Assembly (NCBI GenBank): GCA_032622095.1
Contig: CP136063.1
Span: forward strand, 274,343,426 to 274,407,425
Source: Siphonodentalium dalli
Lineage: Eukaryota; Mollusca; Scaphopoda; Gadilida; Siphonodentaliidae
Length of the DNA: 64,000 nt
Reading direction: 5' to 3'
In this document: positions 46,666 to 57,975 of the stretch, piece after piece
Numbering within the stretch: position 1 is the stretch's first letter
Layout of the letters: each line of letters opens with the position of its first letter
The notes under the pieces: model-generated
What the model saw: the letters and a program-made list of their open reading frames with translations, nothing else
Databases searched by the model: none
What the model was told of the DNA's origin: nothing
Position numbers and translations under genes: made by a program

Positions 46666-48160
46666 TTCATATTTATTATTTATTTGCAAATATTTGCACT
46701 TAAGCATAAATCATTTGCACTCAAGTACAAATATGCGTCTAACAATTAAATACCAAACTTGCTCTCCCTTACTTCCCTCTGATTGTGACTGATTTGAGTC
46801 AATCTCATAGTATATTATCATAGGCCCAAAGTAGTAGCCCCATACAGACTCAATAGTTGAAGAAAATTTCTGTCCCTGGTGTCCTAATAAGTGCCTCACT
46901 CCCAGAGCTGTAGTATATTTTATTAAAGGGACATCTCCTGCACAGATATATACCATTTCCAATTTTCCATGGCCGTAAATAGACAATTAGGGCTTAAGCG
47001 TAAATAAATGATAAATGTGAAAATGCTTGAGAAATGAGGGTAAATAAAATATACTTAAGTGTAGATCAATTATACCTAAATGTAAATTAGTTATGCTTAT
47101 ACATAAATAATCACACTCCCATAGAGCTCCCCTCAAGCTGAAATTGATGCAACCACATATATTGTCTGCATATCAGTAGAATCTTTCAATGGCAGATATT
47201 ATATACCGGGGGGGGGGGGGGTGATACGAAATTTACAGGAAGGTATTTCGGGGTGGGTGACCCATGCAAATGTTTTACTTTGAGCACTTATTTGACATTT
47301 GTAACAGTTTAAAACTCATTTTGAGTATTTATAACAACAAAAACACCATACGTATGGTACTGGGACCTCTATGTCTTTTTGCATATGGGACGGTGGGGTG
47401 AAAAAATTCCTTCACCACACTTCCCTCTGATTGTGAATGATTTGAGTCAATCTCATAGTATATTATCATGGGCCCAAAGTAGTAGTCCCATACAGACTCA
47501 ATAGTTGAAGCATTTCTGTCCCTGGTGTCCTAATAAGTGCCTCACTCCCAGAGCTGTAGTATATTTTATTAAAGGGACATCTCCTGCATAGATATATACC
47601 ATTTCCATGGCCGTAAATAGGCAATTAGGGGTTACTGGGGGTTTGCTTCCCTCATATATGGTGTACTCATTGACTTGAAATAGGGGGAAAACCCCTATTT
47701 TCATAATATCAGCATCCCTGTCCCCAAGAATTTGTGTCTCCATCCCTGAGATATAGTATTTTTATAAAAGAGACATATCCTGCCCAGATCTATACCATTC
47801 CCATGGTCATAAACATCTTGGGGTTACTGGGGGATTGTTTCCATCATATGGTGGGTCTATATAAACTTTATTGATGTGTTTAGGCCTGTGCCATTTGAAA
47901 TTAATTCATGGGGGAATCAATGTTTTGAGCTAAAGTGTAAATAAATAATAAATGTGAAAATGCTTGAGGAATGAGGGTAAATAAAATATGCTTAAGTGTA
48001 GATCAATTATACCTAAATGTAAATTAGTTATGCTTATACATAAATAATTACACTCCCATAGAGCTCCCCTCAATCTGAAATTGATGCAACCACATATATT
48101 GTCTGCATACCAGTAGAATCTTACAATGGCAGATATTATATACCGGGGGGGGCCTTAGTG

Positions 48161-49047
48161 CAGTGGAGATGACATTAATCTATGTCTTTTTGCATATGGG
48201 ACGGTGGGGTGAAAACATTCCTTCACCACACTGTTACAAAAGAACCTTCCAGAAACGTAAAACTTAAATAAATAAACTTGTCTTGATGTCGCTAATGCAT
48301 AGATCATTGTGTGAATGGAAAATGAGCGAGCAACTGACATTAAATGTCACTATCAACGGATAGAAAGTTAAAGTATCTGACTATCAATGGGTAAAAAATA
48401 TCTGTCATCATGCATCAAGCCAATCAGTGAATTATTTGCTTGTCTATCAACTAAGATGATCTCTGGCAAGACCTAAAGTATCCAAGTCTGACAGAGTGAT
48501 GTGACTATGTTTATTTCCATCAAAACAGCTTCTGAAACAGGTTAAACTGTTATTTGAACTAAATGAGATAGATAATTCCCAGTCATATGAGTAATATCAG
48601 TACAGCTTTATTCAGTTTTGAACCAAATTTAGTGAAATTTGGGAGGTGGGTGTGAACAAATTGGGAGTAAAAAACATATTGGTTTTGAAGGTTTGGTGGT
48701 GATGGGTCCCCGAAAATGCCAGATGCAAAAAAGAAATCATTCCTTCCTGCAAATTTTTTACTACCCCCATCCCCCTGCTCCACCTACAATCTTTGCATCA
48801 GCTTATACCGAGGTAAAATAGCTGAAGAACCCAATCATGCTAATTTATTGTGCTGCATAAATCATATATGCTAAGCATAGTCAGTTAATAAATGTTAACA
48901 CATCCTCCAATAAAGGGGTTTCAGTTTTTAATTTTCCAACAATTGGAAAGATATAGGTACCAGTTGAAAACAATTTCCAGAGTATATGCAAAGTTAATGC
49001 ACATTTACTGATATAAGCTAATTATGATAAAACAATTCAATTAAGCT
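48161..49047. other. Unassigned spacer
   Basis: No supported gene or repeat ends. A 66-codon minus frame (48583-48783) has no recognised motif. Confidence 0.4.
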
Positions 49048-49051
49048 TTAA

Positions 49052-49649
49052 GGTAGCAATACACGATTTCCAGCAATTTTGCCAACCTGGGAGGGGGGTA
49101 CTGTACTTCAAATCAATGCTAAGCCATTATCGTTGGCATATATCCAATCAAGCATGTTTTAATTTCGACAGAAATTTTAGGTGTAATCATTTAAATATAC
49201 TTTTGGTTCTTCGTACAATATGTCATTGAGTTATGCCCCTTGGTTTGCACACACGAACCGCTCAATTTTACCCATTTTTTCACTCAAATTGGCCATTTTC
49301 TACCCAAAAACAGACCATGATAGAGCGAAATATTTGAAATAGAAAAAAAGTTATCGTATCAATTTGAAAAAAAAGTCTTGCGAGCCCAGATGACAGAATT
49401 CAGGGGAGAGAAATCGGGATATTTTCCTGTAACCAATAACACAGAGTTGGCCTTCACTGAATACGAAAACCCTGTTGCGTATCCAAATTTTTCACTTTTT
49501 TGAGAACTTTCCCAGTTTTGTAAAATAAATAAACCTTCAAACCAGTAACGACACAGTTAACACAGACTACACTGGCCGTTATGCCCCCCAGATACTTATA
49601 TTTCTATTTTTCAGACCCCCTACAACCTGTGAAATCGTGTACTTCTACC
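49052..49649. mobile_element. Probable TTAA-type element with conserved ends
   Basis: The left end GGTAGCAATACACGATTTCC and right end GAAATCGTGTACTTCTACC are inverted matches over about 19 bp with mismatches, and TTAA precedes the left end (49048-49051). At the right the corresponding tetramer is TAGG, so the duplication is not intact. Also mirrored are 'ccaacctgggaggggggt' and 'accccctacaacctg'. No coding sequence. Confidence 0.6.
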
Positions 49650-49747
49650 TAGGCATAAATATATTGCTCTGAAGTATCATTGTATTATGGTAAATCATAA
49701 TTCAGTTACCCTTAACCACCATTGTTTGTTTTACCTCTCTCACCTTG

Positions 49748-50020
49748 GATAAAATGGTATGACATAAATGGTATCAGTGTGTGGAGCCTTCCCCTATTAG
49801 TTGACTCAAAGACTGAGATACTACTATGTCAAAGGTTTCAACTTGAGCGGAATTCTGAAAGAGCATGTCTGAACTTTGTGTGAGTGAATTGTGCTTCAGT
49901 CTAATTCATGAGAATGGATTACTCTTATTAAGCGAACCATTATTTCGCTTAAGACAGCCAAGGGTATAATAAGTGACGGCATTGCCAACACTGATACCAT
50001 TTATGTCATACCATTTTATC
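49748..50020. mobile_element. 273-bp miniature element with perfect 33-bp inverted ends
   Basis: The left end (49748-49780) starts GATAAAATGGTATGACATAA. The right end (49988-50020) is its exact reverse complement over 33 bp. Perfect identity suggests recent activity. No obvious target duplication in the flanks (ACCTTG / AGCTAA). Confidence 0.85.
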
Positions 50021-51047
50021 AGCTAACACTGGTCAATGTGAATTCGGGTCCCACATACTCTAGGAATACACACACCGCTGCACACTGTGGGTCAAATATA
50101 GACAAATTTTGACAAAAATCAGCTCAAATAAGGTTGAAAACAGACATTTCTCTAAATATCAGTCATGCGACAATTGTTCAGGTTGCTACATGTACCAATT
50201 ATTATTGTTGCAACACATGCCGAAATAAATTTATTAACTAAAAAGATCTTAAATTAGTTTGAAAATAAGCATAAGTCTAGTAGATCTGAAATTTTGAAAT
50301 GGCTGAAACCCAAACATGGCTGATGAATCTTAAATACATGAAAATATCTAGGGTTATGTTAATTAGCCTTGATAATAGTGCAAGGTTACCTCTAAAGTGC
50401 ACACAATTTATCTGACCATTGTGCGAGTATAAACAAAAGTTTTACTTTTTTCAACATATAATGAATTTCCCTTTCAAAATATAGTCCATATATCAATGTA
50501 TATGGATTTCTATGTGTTTTTTCCCTTTCAAAATTCATGTGAACTCTATTATATTCTGATTTATATGCAACTGTGCATGGATGCACTGGAAGCCCTTGTG
50601 GCAGATATTTTTGTATCTGTATTTCTGGCATGGGGGATGTCCTAGGCATTGATTGAACCATAATTTGTGTGAATAAATGGTTGCTATGGCTCCCTAATGT
50701 TCTCGTCTTGTGGGTAGAGTTCGAAAAATCTTCAAAAATGAGGTCCTGTCCCATCATGTATGGTCATAGAATGGTGCACTGGACCTAAATCATGAATATG
50801 TTAGATTAACACAACTGATAATTGTTTTAAATACTACTTCCTGGTCACAAATGCTTGAAACATATGTTTTGTGTCCATGCTTTAAACCAGCAAGGACCAT
50901 GACTGGTAAATATAATGTTTAATTAGGTGAATAGCTATTGGACTCACAGAGAGTGATAATTTGATGGATTTCACAAGTCGCAATATCAGTATAATAAGTT
51001 GTGAACTTGTGAGGCAGATGTTGGGTTAAATTAGCCAAGTTATACAT
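50021..51047. other. Unassigned spacer
   Basis: A 121-codon minus frame (50392-50757) is the only notable frame. I see no recognisable domain, Kozak-like context or splice partners. No repeat ends. Confidence 0.35.
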
Positions 51048-51627
51048 TAATGCCCTAAGTAATCGACCTCTTAACCAAAGCAGAAGTATGGGTAACATTT
51101 CAGGATTTAGTCAGAAATGTGGCTTGTTGCCATTCATCAGAAAGCTCTCCCCGAGATTCACTACCTTTATACATTTCTATTTTCAGACTATATTAATGAT
51201 GGAGAACGAGAGATGTGGTTAACTCATCAGGACAAATCATTAGAATGTAATAATGTGAGTACCATAATGATAAGCATAAATGATTATTGTATTTTGCATG
51301 CAGATCTTTAGTAACATCAACAATCAGCACTGACTGGTACAATGTACATGTAGCTGTATATGTAGCCATAAATCAATGACTTTTGGGATAAAAACATATT
51401 TCTATATAATCTACTTTTGTTGATATATTAAAGAGATTAAACTACTAACTAATACCAATATTAGTGATAATGACTTTTTTTGGTGAAACAAATTGACTTT
51501 TTTATATTAATCCCAGAGACTACAATTATCTGCTGAAGTAAAAATATATGATGTGGTATATAGACTGTTTTTACTTTTGTCACATTCTCAGGGTCAAAGT
51601 ATCATGATTATAGAATATATTCTTCAG

Positions 51628-51930
51628 TCATATTTAAATTTGTGCAGTACATTGTACTATTTTTCGCTAGTGTGCATTTATTATTCACATGTGTATAGCT
51701 AAATCATGGTTAGATATTTTAAGTTGAATTTCTTCTAAAATATAAACATATATATTCCAGACTGAAGGAATTTTTGTCAAGATGATCTTTAATATGCACA
51801 AGTATTTTCAGCGATAATGAAGAACTGAAATTGTCATCATATACAAAAATATTTGTAAGTTTAGAAGTTGCTCAGAATTTAAAATAGAGCGAAACATAGT
51901 ACTGCACAAATTCAAATATGAGTAAGGTAT
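51628..51930. repeat. Inverted repeat related to the 37-kb element
   Basis: 'cagtcatatttaaatttgtg', 'cagtac' near 51628-51652 is inverted as 'gtactgcacaaattcaaata', 'tgagtaaggtata' at 51899-51930. Both match the inner arms of 36912-38008 ('ccttactcgtatttaaattt', 'gtgcagtac'). Confidence 0.7.
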
Positions 51931-53079
51931 ACAATTGATATACAGGGGATCCTAGTAGTTCAGTCAGTATTGGGCATGAATAAGGAATCAGAATTCCTAA
52001 ATGAAAAGATGTGTACTAGTATTTAAATATCGTACATGTATATGGTACATGTATATTTATTCCAAAAATATATAGCATATTTAATTTGTAGTAGACAATT
52101 ATATCATCTCAGCCATAGAGCTTTCTCTTCCAGAATCATTCCGATAACCAAGATGGACACAGTTTAAATTGAAAAGCACAGTATGACATCATTTGAACTA
52201 ACCATTGCTTGATCTGCATGTTAATCAGGAATGAGATTTTCTTCATGGCATTGCTGAGAAAGTGCATCGAACATAGCAATATATCTTTTTCAATATCATT
52301 GTCATTATTGTGTTACTTCACTAAACTGCTGGTAACATTCTAAGAATGTAATGATTGTACATGTGGCAATTCGCTAAATTCAAGTGTGTTTAATGAACTG
52401 CAGTTGTGCAATTACTTGGAGTCTTGTCCTTCCAGCCATATCTACATCTCTCTCTCCATTAGAACCTATAATAGAACGATAACAATATTTTATGTTATAG
52501 AAACCAACATCACTATATAAAGGAGACTGGTGCTGCCTAACTCATGGCGTGTGTGACTCACTGGAATTGGCGTCAAGTTTTGGATAGCAGATCTTGAATG
52601 TTAGTAACCAGAAAAAGTGAATAGTTTCAGTCGAGGCCAACAAACAGTGCAAAAGACAATAACTTTTAGTTTAGTTTAATTGTTATTCTCATTAAAATTA
52701 TAAAATAACAATTCTTGTAATATCAATCCACCAGCAATGTTATATATTAAGGTTGGCAAAATTGTAAAGTTTGATGTCTAATCTATACTGGCCTTTAGTG
52801 AAGAATTGAATATGAGGTCACTCTCCCTCAGACAATTTTTTTTTACAACAAAAGACATTTTATGAAACTTGTTTTGATAACATGATTATATAAGTGCAGT
52901 TATCATCAAAACATGAAAGAAACATATATGCTGTCTCATATATTCATCCCTAGATATTGAATCAAATAAAATACATGTGCCACTGCCAAATAAATTGTGT
53001 TCTAAACATCGTAATATTTTTGTCCCACAATATATATTTCTAGTGACGGAAATGTCTGTTGAGTGGTGCCTTTTAACTT

Positions 53080-53219
53080 CTTAACCAAAGCAGAATTATG
53101 GGTAACTTTTCAGGATTTAGTCGGAAATATGGCTTGTTGCCATTCATCGGAAAGCTCTCCCGAGAGCCATATTTCCGACTAAATCATGAAAAGTTACCCA
53201 TAATTCTGCTTTGGTTAAG
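53080..53219. repeat. Near-perfect hairpin, 55-bp arms
   Basis: Left arm 53080-53134 (CTTAACCAAAGCAGAATTAT ... cggaaatatggct) and right arm 53165-53219 are inverted copies with one mismatch in 55 bp and a 30-nt loop. A diverged copy of the left arm is at 51066-51125. Confidence 0.92.
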
Positions 53220-53243
53220 AGGTCGATTACTGAGGGCATTACT

Positions 53244-53739
53244 GTATGTCTATTATTCATTTGGAGGAAATTCAGGATACACCAACAGATAGAAAATATC
53301 CTAAGGGAACTACTTGTCACTTAGTATTTAGTAAAGAACCTTTGACAAGCTAAGCTGTAGATATAAACTACATCAGTTATAACAAAAAAATGTTTCAAAT
53401 GTCCGCTCTCAGAATTCTAATGTACATGTATGTACAGTTGTACCTGTCAATATTCTAGTGGTGCAATCCTCAAACCATGCTGACACCCATCGGTCTCAAT
53501 CATTCTTTCATTCCTTCTATTCATATTCTGTGCTTGGACTGGGCTACAAGTGCATGAACAACTGATCTGAAATATAAGAAAAGTTGATTTAATTTTTGGT
53601 TTAACATGAAACGGCATACATTTTTAAATACTTTTCTGTCAGAAAAGAATATCTATAACATCATTGGAATATTGAATAAAGAATGTGCATCATATAAGAT
53701 GACATATGATATGGTGTGAGATGTGCTGCAATTGGTTTG
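53244..53739. other. Unassigned spacer
   Basis: No feature supported. Confidence 0.35.
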
Positions 53740-54470
53740 GAATAAAAATTCATTTTGTCCATTTTGAGTTTTTGACCATCAGCCATGATTTTGGCCGAAT
53801 AACCAAAAAATGACTCGATCTCATCCATGACAAATTTCACAATGATCTGACAAAAGATGCGACCTGTAACCCTGGCCAAAGGATTTAGTCATGCAAAGAG
53901 TAAAATTCAAGATGGCTGCCAGCGGCCATGATTTTTGGCCGAACGACCGCACTAATGTAGCCGAATGACCCCAAAATTACTCATTCCCCATCTCCATGTC
54001 AATATTAACATCCGTGACAAATTTCATGATGATCCAACCAAAGGTACGACCTGTAGGCTGTGCCAGAGAATTTAGTCATGCAAACAGTAAAATCTAAGAT
54101 GGCTGCCAGTAGCCATTTTTTTGGCCGAATGACCCCAAAGTTACTCGTTCGCATCAACATGTCATTGTTAACATCCGTGACAAATTTCATGATAATCAGA
54201 AGAACAGTATGACCTGTAGCCCGTGCTAATGGATTGAATATTTAAATCCAAGATGGTCGCTGGCGGCCATGTTTTTTTTCTTCAGAATGACCCCAAAATG
54301 AACTGTTCTGGTCTAAATGTTGATATCAACAGCTATGTCAAATTTCATAATGATCCGACCACAAGTAGCACCTGTAGCCTGTATTGTTGACGAATCACAC
54401 ACACACATACGCACACACAGACGACAAAGCCATGGCAATAGCTCAAACTTTACAAAGTAAAGTTCAGCTA
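53740..54470 (+). mobile_element. Pearl/DINE-like modular element, family A (5' end unclear)
   Basis: Core units near 53790, 53905, 54090 and 54245 carry 'aagatggctgccagcggcca' and 'atgacaaatttcatgatgat'. Then come CACACACACATACGCACACA, gacgacaaagcc, 'atggcaa' and the tail hairpin TAGCTCAAACTTTAC..GTAAAGTTCAGCTA (54439-54470). The head palindrome seen at 34.3 and 38.1 kb was not found. It lies tail to tail with the next copy. Confidence 0.75.
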
Positions 54471-54631
54471 ATAAAACAAATGGTTGGGTTAGTCTTAACT
54501 AACATATATGTGAGCCAGAGAGGCCCATTTCACATTTATTCTTCAGGGCGAAAACTATACCTGTGTTTCTGGTAATAAACGGTCATTGAAAAATATGGGT
54601 GGCCCAGGTGGGAAGGTGGTGTTTTCATTTT

Positions 54632-54918
54632 TAGCTCAACTTTACTTTGTAAAGTTTTAGCTATTGCCATGGGCCATGGCTTGGTATCGTCGTCTGTTTG
54701 TGTGTGACTCGTCAACAATTTCCTCTAGCACGGGCTACAGGTCGTACCTTTGGTCATTATAAAATTGGATCATTATAAAATTTGTCATAGCTGTTGGCAT
54801 TGACATGTAGATGGGAACGAGTCATTTTGGGGTCATTCGGCAAAAAACATGGCCACCAGCAGCAATCTTGGATTTTACTCTTTGCATGACTAAATCCTTT
54901 GGCACGGGCTACAGGTCG
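54632..54918 (-). mobile_element. Pearl/DINE-like element, family A, inverted and truncated
   Basis: On the minus strand it ends with the hairpin TAGCTAAAACTTTAC..GTAAAGTTGAGCTA (54632-54663). Going rightwards are the CACAC/GACGACG tract, 'ggaaattgttgacgag', 'gtagcccgtgctagagg', then one core unit including the 'agattgctgctggtggccat' block. Family A sequence stops at 'acaggtcgta', where the piggyBac-like element begins, and does not resume after it, so the rest of this copy is missing. Confidence 0.75.
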
Positions 54919-54921
54919 TAA

Positions 54922-55155
54922 CCCTTTTATGACTGGAGCCATGCTGTTTCAGCATTAATAATCCTGTGCCAGTGCATTCTATTATATATGGAGCCTCGAA
55001 TATATAAGAGAATGCACTGGCTTACAAGGTCAAGGTAAATATTGTTAAGCCAATGAATTCTCTTAAATATAAGAGAATGCATTAATTCTCTTAAATATAA
55101 GAGAATGCATTGGAACAGGGTTTTCACAAAATTTCAAGATGCAGTCATGAAAGGG
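54922..55155. mobile_element. piggyBac-like MITE, copy 3
   Basis: Starts CCCTTTTATGACTGGAGCC and ends ATGCAGTCATGAAAGGG followed by TTAA (55156-55159). On the left the tetramer is GTAA (54918-54921), one change from TTAA. Inside, agagaatgcattaattctct-type palindromes (ctcttaaatataagagaatg) give a strong fold. It abuts the inverted family A copy. Same family as 17685-17946 and 22173-22350. Confidence 0.85.
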
Positions 55156-55159
55156 TTAA

Positions 55160-55534
55160 CCCGAAGAAATTCACCTTGATAGTTGAAGTTTTGGACATCT
55201 TACTTCTACAAAGATATTAAACTTAAAATATCATGACAAACCTATGTCTCATATACCGGTACTCGATAATTTCCTAACAGGTCACTGAACAGGTATTGGA
55301 GAAGGGGGAGATAAAAGGACCTGAGTATCCAATTACCACCTAGTAGCTACATATGAGAAAAAATAAACTTATGATTTTATTGCTTATTATTGCTTTATAT
55401 AGTCATGAAATGGTGAGAAATTAACTTTATTGAGTTGATTGTGTTGGTGTTTGGATGGATGGGTGCTACCCAAGTATGAGCAGGCTGATTAAAATCCCCC
55501 CCCCCACTCACGCAGAAGCTACATCAGGGAAATT
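55160..55534. other. Unassigned spacer
   Basis: Only a C10 run (55496-55505) and 'gctacatatgagaa' / 'aggtac...ggtatt' blocks shared with 55.8-56.3 kb are seen. Confidence 0.35.
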
Positions 55535-55670
55535 TCCAGGGCTGTTTTGATAGCTGTTACAGGTATGGGTGCCCAAACTTGAGAAGCCCAAATGACCCCA
55601 AATTCCCAGTGGACAGTATTGAATCAACCTGAATTTTCAAGGCAATTCAACAATAAGCGCTGTATTAAAA
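55535..55670 (+). repeat. Dispersed repeat (copy of 21949-22110)
   Basis: 'ccagggctgttttgatagct gttacaggtatgggtgccca' and 'caaattcccagtggacag' align with 21960-22050. Confidence 0.7.
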
Positions 55671-55879
55671 AATCTGCAGTTGCAATACGGCCTTCATTTG
55701 CATGTTGAATTTTTAAATCAGAAATATTATGTCCTATTTATAATATATGCATCTGTATCTGTGTTGGTTCGGTGTAGAAGCCGTATTTTAAAGTTATATT
55801 GGGATACCGGTACATATCCTCTGCTGGAAACAGGTGTCCCCAAATTATCTCTGGATTCTTCCCTGAGCTACATATGAGA

Positions 55880-56190
55880 ATGTTTGGACTATATAAAGCA
55901 AAATAAGTGATAATCAGGACTTGGTATCTCCCCCAACTTAATAAACTTTTTCTCGGATGAAGTATGGTATATAAAGCAAAATAAGCGATAGATGATGTTT
56001 TGATCATATGCAGATACTAGATGGGCGGCGGAGAAGATTCTCAGTCCTGGGTATCTCCCCCGAGTCCACCCCCTCACAAACCCAGACTCAACCAAATTTT
56101 TCTCAGATATAGTTAATTTCTTGCCATATCATCACTATTTAAAGCAAAATATGTGATTGTGAGGGTAAAATAAGTGGAAAAATATTATGT
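55880..56190 (+). repeat. Degenerate tandem units with 'taaagcaaaata'
   Basis: Units start near 55893, 55972 and 56138 with 'tataaagcaaaataag(c/t)gat' and share 'tatctcccccaactt/gagtcc' and 'aactttttctc(g/a)gat'. Short minus-strand frames are repeats. Confidence 0.55.
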
Positions 56191-56399
56191 GGGTGGGAGA
56201 TACCAATGTTGGTAGAGGAAAATTGTTCCACTTGTAGTCCACAATTTCCTAACAGGTACACAGGATATATACCCTTCCCTGTTAACTGCATATGCTCAGC
56301 AGTTCTTATGATATTGGTTGGGGTAATGCATATTTTGGGAGGAGATATAACAAAACAAAAGACACCCATATGTAAGGCCAAGTGATAATCTGACAGATT

Positions 56400-57307
56400 T
56401 GATTTGCTCTTAAAGTGCCTTAAGCGGAATTAATTTATTTGCTCTTTTAAAAGTCAAATTCATCTATTTGAGCTTGAGCATAAATCAGATTGTCTAGAAA
56501 TAAAAAAAAGAGTGAATTAGACTTCTTGAGAAAGGAATTACAAATAGGTGGACTAGTATATATTATTAAATACATGTATGATAGTCTCATGTCTTATTTA
56601 CACTTAAGCGCAAATGATGTGTGCTTAATTGAGCTCAAATAAATGTTTTTTTTTACATAGAGCATAATTAAATGATTGGGTCTATGAACACCTTTCATGT
56701 ATGGTACATATTCCAGATACAGATAATTTAAAGGTACGGTTGGCCTTGGCGGTGGGTATCCTGTGAAAATATTTCCACCCTTCGAAAACCGGCACAAAAA
56801 TAAAGAACATCAAAATGTAGACTGACTTTGTCCATATACAAATAAGAAATATCGCATAAACAGTATGTTATTGTCAAATGTTTGACCATTGTTATGTAAA
56901 CAAAAGCATAAAAAGTAACTTTTCTGGTGTTTGTTTATATTATGATGGTAAACATAAAGAGCGTTCTTTGTTGGTGAATTCCTGATATGGAACTAATAAA
57001 GAGCGTTTATGCCATTTGTGTGTGTGATTAGCCAGTTCAAGAGTTGCATTAATATTGTGCTGTCTTCTGTAACACAATCAGGCTCTTGCTTAGGTAAAAT
57101 ATTGTAGGTCTTTATGATAACATGCTGTTTACGTGATGGTCATGGTATATATGAACGAAACTGTATGCGTTTTAATGTTTTTCTGTTTACGGTGATTAGA
57201 ACAAATATCAATATTTTCGACAACTAAGGCCTCACATGCCTTTAATAGCACTTTAAATGTGCAAATGATTTACGCTGTTTAAATAATTTGCACTTAAGTG
57301 CAAATGA
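56400..57307. repeat. Palindrome fragments and 'aaagagcgtt' pair
   Basis: Scattered 'gctcttaaagtgccttaagc', 'cacttaagcgcaaatgatgt' and 'tttgcacttaagtgcaaatg' palindromes belong to the family at 44.6 kb. At about 56958 and 56999 the motif 'aaagagcgtt(c/t)' occurs twice. No gene supported. Confidence 0.5.
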
Positions 57308-57975
57308 ATAGGTCATGGTGAACCAACGATCGACCTTTATTAGACTAATCGCTATAGAATAGACCGATTGGTCATTCATCATATGCAGGCATTGGGGATA
57401 AGTCGAGTCACTCTGAACTGTTCTATAGTGGTAATTATATTACATCCAATACTTAAAAAGAGATAATTCTAATTTCTGTTGAAAGACACGGAATAATTAT
57501 TTACTGAATATATTCAATATAAAGATAGACTGATCAGTTTTATACAGATCAACCAGTGGTTCACCGAGACCTGCAGATGATTGTTGAGCTTCGGTACATT
57601 CAATGCGATTATTAATAAACATGCAGGTCTGGGTAAACCACCAATAGATCTTTATTTAGACTAATCGATCTAATATAGACTGGTCTTACACCACCTAGAT
57701 GCATCTGAGATAAGGGGAGTCACACTAAACTGTTCCATGATATCGTTCAACTTGGTAACTACTTAAAAACATTTGGATTTCTTTTGAGAGAATGAGAATA
57801 TAAATAAACATTTAAAAATCTTCAAACAAACACCATTTAAATATTCAAGAATTGGAGTGAGCACCTCTCGGCTACTGACAGTACTGACTCGGCATGTCAG
57901 TGTCAGCCATGTTTTATTGGATTTCAATCAATTGGTGTTCACCCAGACCTGATATTTAAATGTGAATTTGGGCTC
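57308..57975 (+). repeat. Diverged duplication with mirrored ends
   Basis: 'gaccaacgatcgacctttat...agactaatcg...gagtcac(t/a)ctgaactgttc' at 57315-57430 is repeated at 57632-57745 ('ccaccaatagatctttattt', 'agactaatcgatc', 'gagtcacactaaactgttcc'). 'gcaggtctgggtaaaccacc' (57621) is inverted at 57548-57575 (ggttcaccgagacctgcag) and 57932-57952. Confidence 0.6.

Larger units (their letters stand above)
44590..48160. repeat. Locally duplicated block with TTAAG-centred palindromes
   Basis: The segment 'cttacttccctctgattgtg ... cagagctctagtatatttta ... atatataccatttcc' occurs at 44763-44995, 46768-46980 and 47418-47615. Shorter relatives lie at 45170-45350, 46020-46170 and 47690-47860. The segment 'gaatgagggtaaataaaata ... 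gatattatataccggggg' occurs at 47033-47221 and 47970-48152. 'ctttttgcatatgggacggt' occurs at 47374 and 48186. Between them are many copies of palindromes related to TTTGCGCTTAAGCGCAAA. Repeated local duplication is the simplest reading. Frames up to 107 codons here are repeated sequence, not supported genes. Confidence 0.8.
51048..53243. mobile_element. Possible 2.2-kb inverted-repeat element
   Basis: The left segment AATGCCCTAAGTAATCGACC, tcttaaccaaagcagaagta, tgggtaac, atttagtcagaaatgtggc (51050-51122) is mirrored at 53155-53243 (gccatatttccgactaaatc ... ggtcgattactgagggcatt). The mirrored stretch is about 85 bp. The right end carries an extra inverted copy, giving a hairpin (53080-53219). 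The interior has another inverted pair (51628-51930). No transposase frame. A pair of separate solo elements is the alternative. Confidence 0.6.

Noticed and set aside
50392-50757. 121-codon minus-strand frame as a gene
   Set aside because: No motif or start context that I can defend; left unannotated.
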